Under the pieces are notes generated by a model. The model worked only from the letters and a program-made list of their open reading frames with translations, did no database searches and was not told the DNA's origin. A stretch of 64,000 nt of DNA, from positions 5,297,501 through 5,361,500 of the forward strand of contig NC_083510.1 in assembly GCF_032362555.1 (NCBI RefSeq), read 5' to 3'. Shown here piece by piece: positions 60,501-64,000 of the stretch. Source of the DNA: Amyelois transitella. Taxonomy: Eukaryota > Arthropoda > Insecta > Lepidoptera > Pyralidae. Made by a program: the position numbers and the translations under genes. Every line of letters begins with the position of its first letter. Positions within the stretch are counted from its first letter, which is position 1.

Positions 60501-60793
60501 GAAACTATACAGTGAAAGACTATGTTTTAGTCCGTTACTATGGGAAGAAATGGATTTATTATGTAGGAGTAATAGAATCTATAGATGCTTGTGACAAAAC
60601 AAACATAATCTATTCAATTAAGTTTTTCAAAACGGTAAAAAAACCAAAGCTTCTCTTCAAATTTCCTAAAAAAAATGATCGTGATGAAGTAACAATTCTG
60701 TCGATAGTAAAAAAAGTGGAATTATTTCAAGATGCGGACAACAACAATGAATACTTCCTAAGTAATTTAGATGACGCAGTGTACTTTCTTTAG
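57519..60793 (+). CDS. Pogo-like DDE_1 transposase or transposase-derived gene, two coding exons
   Basis: Coding exons are 57519-57864 and 58686-60793. The donor CCAG|GTAAAC and acceptor TTCATTGCAG|GA join them in frame to give 817 codons. Residues 15-55 form a Psq-type helix-turn-helix (GYKAAQIYNIPRTTIMDHV). Residues 60-160 look like a CENP-B-type DNA-binding region. The DDE_1 catalytic domain follows with D177 (WNVDETNF), D285 (LIYDGHATH) and D321 (LQPLDISV), a DD35D arrangement typical of the pogo group. Residues 350-720 are low-complexity: basic first, then an acidic serine/glutamate-rich stretch. Residues 725-817 form a beta-rich C-terminal region (DYVLVRYYGKKWIYYVGVIE) that looks Tudor/chromo-like. 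Pogo proteins bind element ends and cut and paste DNA. Several relatives are domesticated nuclear proteins. All catalytic Asp residues are present and no frame break is seen. ATG 57519 was chosen because the Psq domain follows and the splice acceptor lies just upstream. An alternative reading is an active transposon whose ends I could not define. Confidence 0.93.
57865..58685 (+). other. Intron 2 of the pogo-like gene (821 bp)
   Basis: It starts GTAAAC and ends TTCATTGCAG. Splicing restores a glycine codon (G|GA) and joins FKNGKP to GKDWIAGF, a join expected within the CENP-B-type region. The intron contains old repeat-like strings ('cagccgttttgaggtga', 'gagtagtttcgaagttatga') common in insect genomes. 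Confidence 0.85.
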
Positions 60794-61429
60794 TAACGTC
60801 ATATTTCAAGTCGAAAATGTTACATATTATACAACATTTAATTCAAGTAAAAACCTTATTTTTGATTGTTATTTGTTAACTTGTTTTAAAACTGTGAACT
60901 GTTTATTGCGGATATCATTTATAAGTAGTCTACAATTTGTTGAGTTTAGGTATTAATGGTATTAAAAATACCTGTCGACAGACTTTTTAGTAGTATAGTA
61001 CATAAAAATACATTACACTGATTATATTATATAAGTTAGAAGTATATCCTTTAATTCTGTTTTTTTTTCGTACCAAATATTACAACTGAAAGACTGATTA
61101 CTGAATACTAAGTACGTAATATTTGAACATTTACTGTTTGAGATATATGTAAACATAATATAAGTGTCACGGCCAATTTATAAGTTACAGATATTTTTAT
61201 GAACAAGTCCTACTTTTGAAATTTAAATACAATAACTTTACTATGTTTTTGAGACTGAAGTTTTTTCACATTTCTTAGAGTTATATTTGTGTTTTGTTTA
61301 TCTTTAATTTCAATCATAGTTGCAAAAATATATAATATAATAACTTTACAGCTGTGATTCATCTTCTGATACAGTTTCATACTTTATTTTAAGCAAAAAA
61401 TTTTTTGAAACCTGAATAATCGCAATAAA
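60794..61429 (+). other. Probable 3' UTR with candidate poly(A) signal
   Basis: AT-rich sequence follows the stop codon. An AATAAA hexamer at 61424-61429 is the first canonical signal seen, and ATTAAA at 60960-60965 is a weaker earlier option. Confidence 0.45.
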
Positions 61430-61670
61430 AAGTTTTGTATTTCAATGTGTAAGTCACATTAAGAACTGATCATATGTTCAATGATCAAGTGATCAAACCG
61501 TTTTCTTCCATGATATGATTATAACGACGCAGAATACTAAAAAATATATCATTTAATTCTGTTTTTTTTTTCGTACCAAATATTACAACTGAAAGACTGA
61601 TTACTGAATACTAAGTACGTAATATTTGAACATTTATTGTTTGAGATATATGTAAAGATAATATAAGTGT
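61043..61670 (+). repeat. 125-bp direct repeat downstream of the gene
   Basis: 61043-61167 and 61545-61670 match with only a handful of differences, including one extra T in a T-run. Both contain 'cgtaccaaatattacaactg' and 'gaatactaagtacgtaatat'. Offset about 502 bp. Confidence 0.92.
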
Positions 61671-61775
61671 TGATTTCTGCAAGAGTTGTTTTATTTTGAT
61701 TGCCTTGTGTAAAATGGCAATGAAATTATTCATATAAAAAATCTTAAAAAAGGTTGTTTACTTCTGATGGTAGGA

Positions 61776-62161
61776 ATATGACGGATTAGCCCCAAAAAAA
61801 TAATTTGGCTTGTAAAAGTCGATTTAACTATTATTTCTAGAACTGTAAGGCAGAAACTCGCTTGGCATTCGCATGTGACTGTCAAGCATGGGTTTATTTT
61901 TAAAATAACCATTTATAAATGACAGAAATTGATGCTGGACGATTTAGCCCCAAGTCAGCGGGGAAAACCGTCTATCGACATATTTTTTTAAAACGTAATT
62001 TAACTAAGTAAGAGGCATATTTATAGTATTAATATAGAACAATCCAAATAGTCAATAAAATTCTAAATCGATTACGTTAATCAAATCTGAAATATCTAGA
62101 TAAGAACACAAGTTACGGTCTGTCAAAATGAACTTGCAAAAAAATATGACGGTTTAGCCCT
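61776..62161. promoter_or_regulatory. Cluster of four motif copies downstream of the pogo-like gene
   Basis: Sites are ATATGACGGATTAGCCCC (61776-61793), GACGATTTAGCCCC (61938-61951), GGGGAAAACCGTC (61960-61972) and ATATGACGGTTTAGCCCT (62144-62161). The middle two form an inverted pair around an 8-nt spacer. The last ends 7 bp before the start of the second long-repeat copy. Confidence 0.6.
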
Positions 62162-62908
62162 CATCGACCCTATACATAACATTTGAATTATATATATTGG
62201 CTATATTATAAAAAAAACTGTAAGTAATGTATGAATATATGAGTATATTTAAATTTTGTGATCTTTAAATACAACCGTCAAAATGCGTTAAAACGGAAAT
62301 CAAATAGTACTTACATGTTAAGCGATACCTTTTTGTCCGCAAAACGCCAAGGTTTATTTAGGCAAATAGGAGACTACCGTCCGTTTAGAAGGCGGTTTTC
62401 TATTTACCTAAAGTGTAACTGCTATTGATAAAACGTCTTACAAAAGACCTTAACCCTATCGCCGCTATAATGGGCAGTTGGCATAATAACTGCCTTTTCA
62501 ACTCGATATTGAGATCCTCTGGTTTAACCCATTTCCCTTTTTCACAAAGTTACGATAAAAAGAAAGTACAGAATTGACACGTTTATTTATTTGCCAAGCG
62601 TGTCTTAAAGTACTTAGCGCGGCGCAAAAACACTTCAATATAAAAACTTCACACATTCAACCCAATGAAAATAATAATCAAAACGACCATTTTTAACTTC
62701 CCAGCAAGATATTTCAAAAAATATTATTATTTTAATTGTGTAATTTAAAACAGTTATTCCTATTTATGAAAAAAAAAACAATAAGAAAATTTTCCGTGTC
62801 GATTTTTTTTGCTAGACTTTGTGGGGTCACGGCCGTGCTAAGTTGAGTTAATTTATCTATAAAATTCTTTTATACACATTATCATTATAAATTGAAGACA
62901 TGTCATTG

Positions 62909-63082
62909 GCAAATGATGAGAGCGTCGAATCGGTTGGTTGCCCGGTTAAAATTCTTGACGCGCAGGATGGCATAGTTTCAAATCCCACCTCGCCCATGTA
63001 CCAATGACTACTACAACGACCCCAGGCTCTTCTCCATAATGGTGAAGATGCAACCGGGACTAAAGCCAGGAGGAAGAAAATT
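62909..63082 (+). repeat. Family B SINE, duplicate of 54758-54931
   Basis: Same internally deleted form as the left copy, carried along by the long direct repeat and not an independent insertion. Confidence 0.75.
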
Positions 63083-63582
63083 TGCATATGATGGGCCTAA
63101 GGATCCTGCAAAGATTATGCCATATAATCTAATTCTAATTCTAATCTAAAAGATGACTAAATAAAATATAGCTACAATTAAAAATATGAAATCGCTGTAT
63201 ATCTATACAATCCACATTTTATAGTAAAGTTTCCTCTTAAGCCGTTAATTCAACACCGAAACCCGACCGGTATTTATAGTAGGTACCTATAGAAAATATC
63301 ACCTCAATTTCAAATAGTTCGTGATAATTAAAGCCAGCAAACTACTTCGCAGCTGTTAAGCTAATGTCAGGCCGCACTTTATTGTAACAAAGTTTTTCAT
63401 TTTAAATTACATATTAACCCATTATCTGGGGGCACGGCAGCGCCCCCGCCAAGTCGAGCAAAAAAAAGCGGCACCGCTGTACCATCCTTTTCTCGAAGCA
63501 ATTCAGGCTATTTTCGACCCCCCTATAATTTTGTTGTGGATAAAACAAGAAGCCTGAATTTTCAGTAACTAATCAGGTATTT

Positions 63583-63696
63583 TGCCAATTCTATCATTAA
63601 GCCAAATAGCTGAACGTGGCCATTCAGTCTTTTCAAGACTGTTGGCTCTGTCTACCCCGAAAGGGATATAGCCGTGACTATATGTATGTATGTACA
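63583..63696 (+). repeat. Family A SINE-like repeat, duplicate of 55432-55545
   Basis: Identical to the left copy and carried by the long direct repeat. Confidence 0.85.
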
Positions 63697-64000
63697 AAAA
63701 GATCGATTTGGACATCGGACTTGGACTTGGACTCTGGTGAGGAATTCGGTTGCTGGCCCGTCGTGCTGTGTAGTGTGATACATACTAATAATCAAATCAT
63801 GCGATGTCCAAGATGATCTATTTGTTTAAAAAGTTAAATATATTTAATATTACCATGATAATAACTTATGTAATAACTTAAGGCAGAAAGTTCTTTAACT
63901 AGAGACTAAATAGATTAACCGACTTGGTATTACATCTCACAACTTTTTATGGTAGAAAGACTGAGCTGCGAGACTTGGGTTTTTTTACAGAATGTTTTTG

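Larger units (their letters stand above)
62169..64000 (+). repeat. Right copy of the long direct repeat, cut by window edge
   Basis: It matches 54018-55849 with no difference that I could find. The first base that disagrees on the left is 62168 versus 54017, so the junction is sharp. It includes second copies of the Family B SINE (62909-63082) and the Family A repeat (63583-63696). Confidence 0.95.

Noticed and set aside
57344..62168. Motif copies as terminal inverted repeats of the pogo-like element
   Set aside because: The best pair (57346-57363 and 62144-62161) matches at about 14 of 17 positions. The sequences outside do not align and no TA duplication sits directly at the ends, so element borders were not called.
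54018..64000. Interpretation of the long direct repeats as LTRs of a retroelement
   Set aside because: The repeats hold unrelated SINE insertions and lack TG...CA ends. The interior encodes a DNA-transposon-type protein, with no gag, protease, RT or integrase.

Overview
The window looks like a lepidopteran (moth or butterfly) nuclear genome. It is AT-rich and mostly non-coding, with introns, Pol III genes and a dense load of insect non-LTR retrotransposons, SINE-like repeats and Tc1/mariner-superfamily transposons. The species cannot be named from sequence alone. No host single-copy protein gene was recognised with confidence. The coding content is transposon-derived, apart from three tRNA genes.

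Layout. Positions 1-843 (minus) hold the uninterrupted N-terminal 281 codons of a mariner transposase that runs off the left edge. From 1 to 10 kb there are only old SINE-like fragments and LINE 3' ends. At 10759-12346 (plus) there is a 5'-truncated RTE-like LINE with an open reverse-transcriptase frame and a perfect 14-bp target-site duplication. At 19594-20448 (minus) a second LINE family with a (TATG)n tail sits in a 13-bp duplication, and a 179-bp copy of it lies at 21895-22073 in a 14-bp duplication. Three identical tRNA-Ser(GCT) genes lie at 35.1, 37.4 and 38.6 kb. A 2.5-kb RTE-like LINE copy occupies 46437-48904 (minus). A sharply GC-rich island at 52.8-53.1 kb carries promoter-like motifs.

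The right end is the most unusual part. A spliced pogo-like DDE_1 transposase gene (57519-60793, 817 codons after splicing, DD35D triad) is intact, has at least one and probably two introns, and carries a long basic/acidic C-terminal extension. Around it are seven copies of a short motif, core GGGGCWAAATCGT, arranged partly as inverted pairs in intron 1 and downstream of the gene. The sequence at 54018-55849 reappears, without a difference that I could find, at 62169-64000. The gene therefore sits inside an 8151-bp unit that starts to repeat, which means either a recent tandem duplication or an assembly join.

Two short interspersed repeat families recur throughout. Family A has a conserved 3' stem-loop and a tail resembling that of the (TATG)n LINE, which suggests that LINE mobilised it. 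Family B has a tRNA-like head and ends in a 'ccaggaggaagaaga' motif. The rest is AT-rich sequence without recognisable genes, with several perfect or near-perfect short palindromes.
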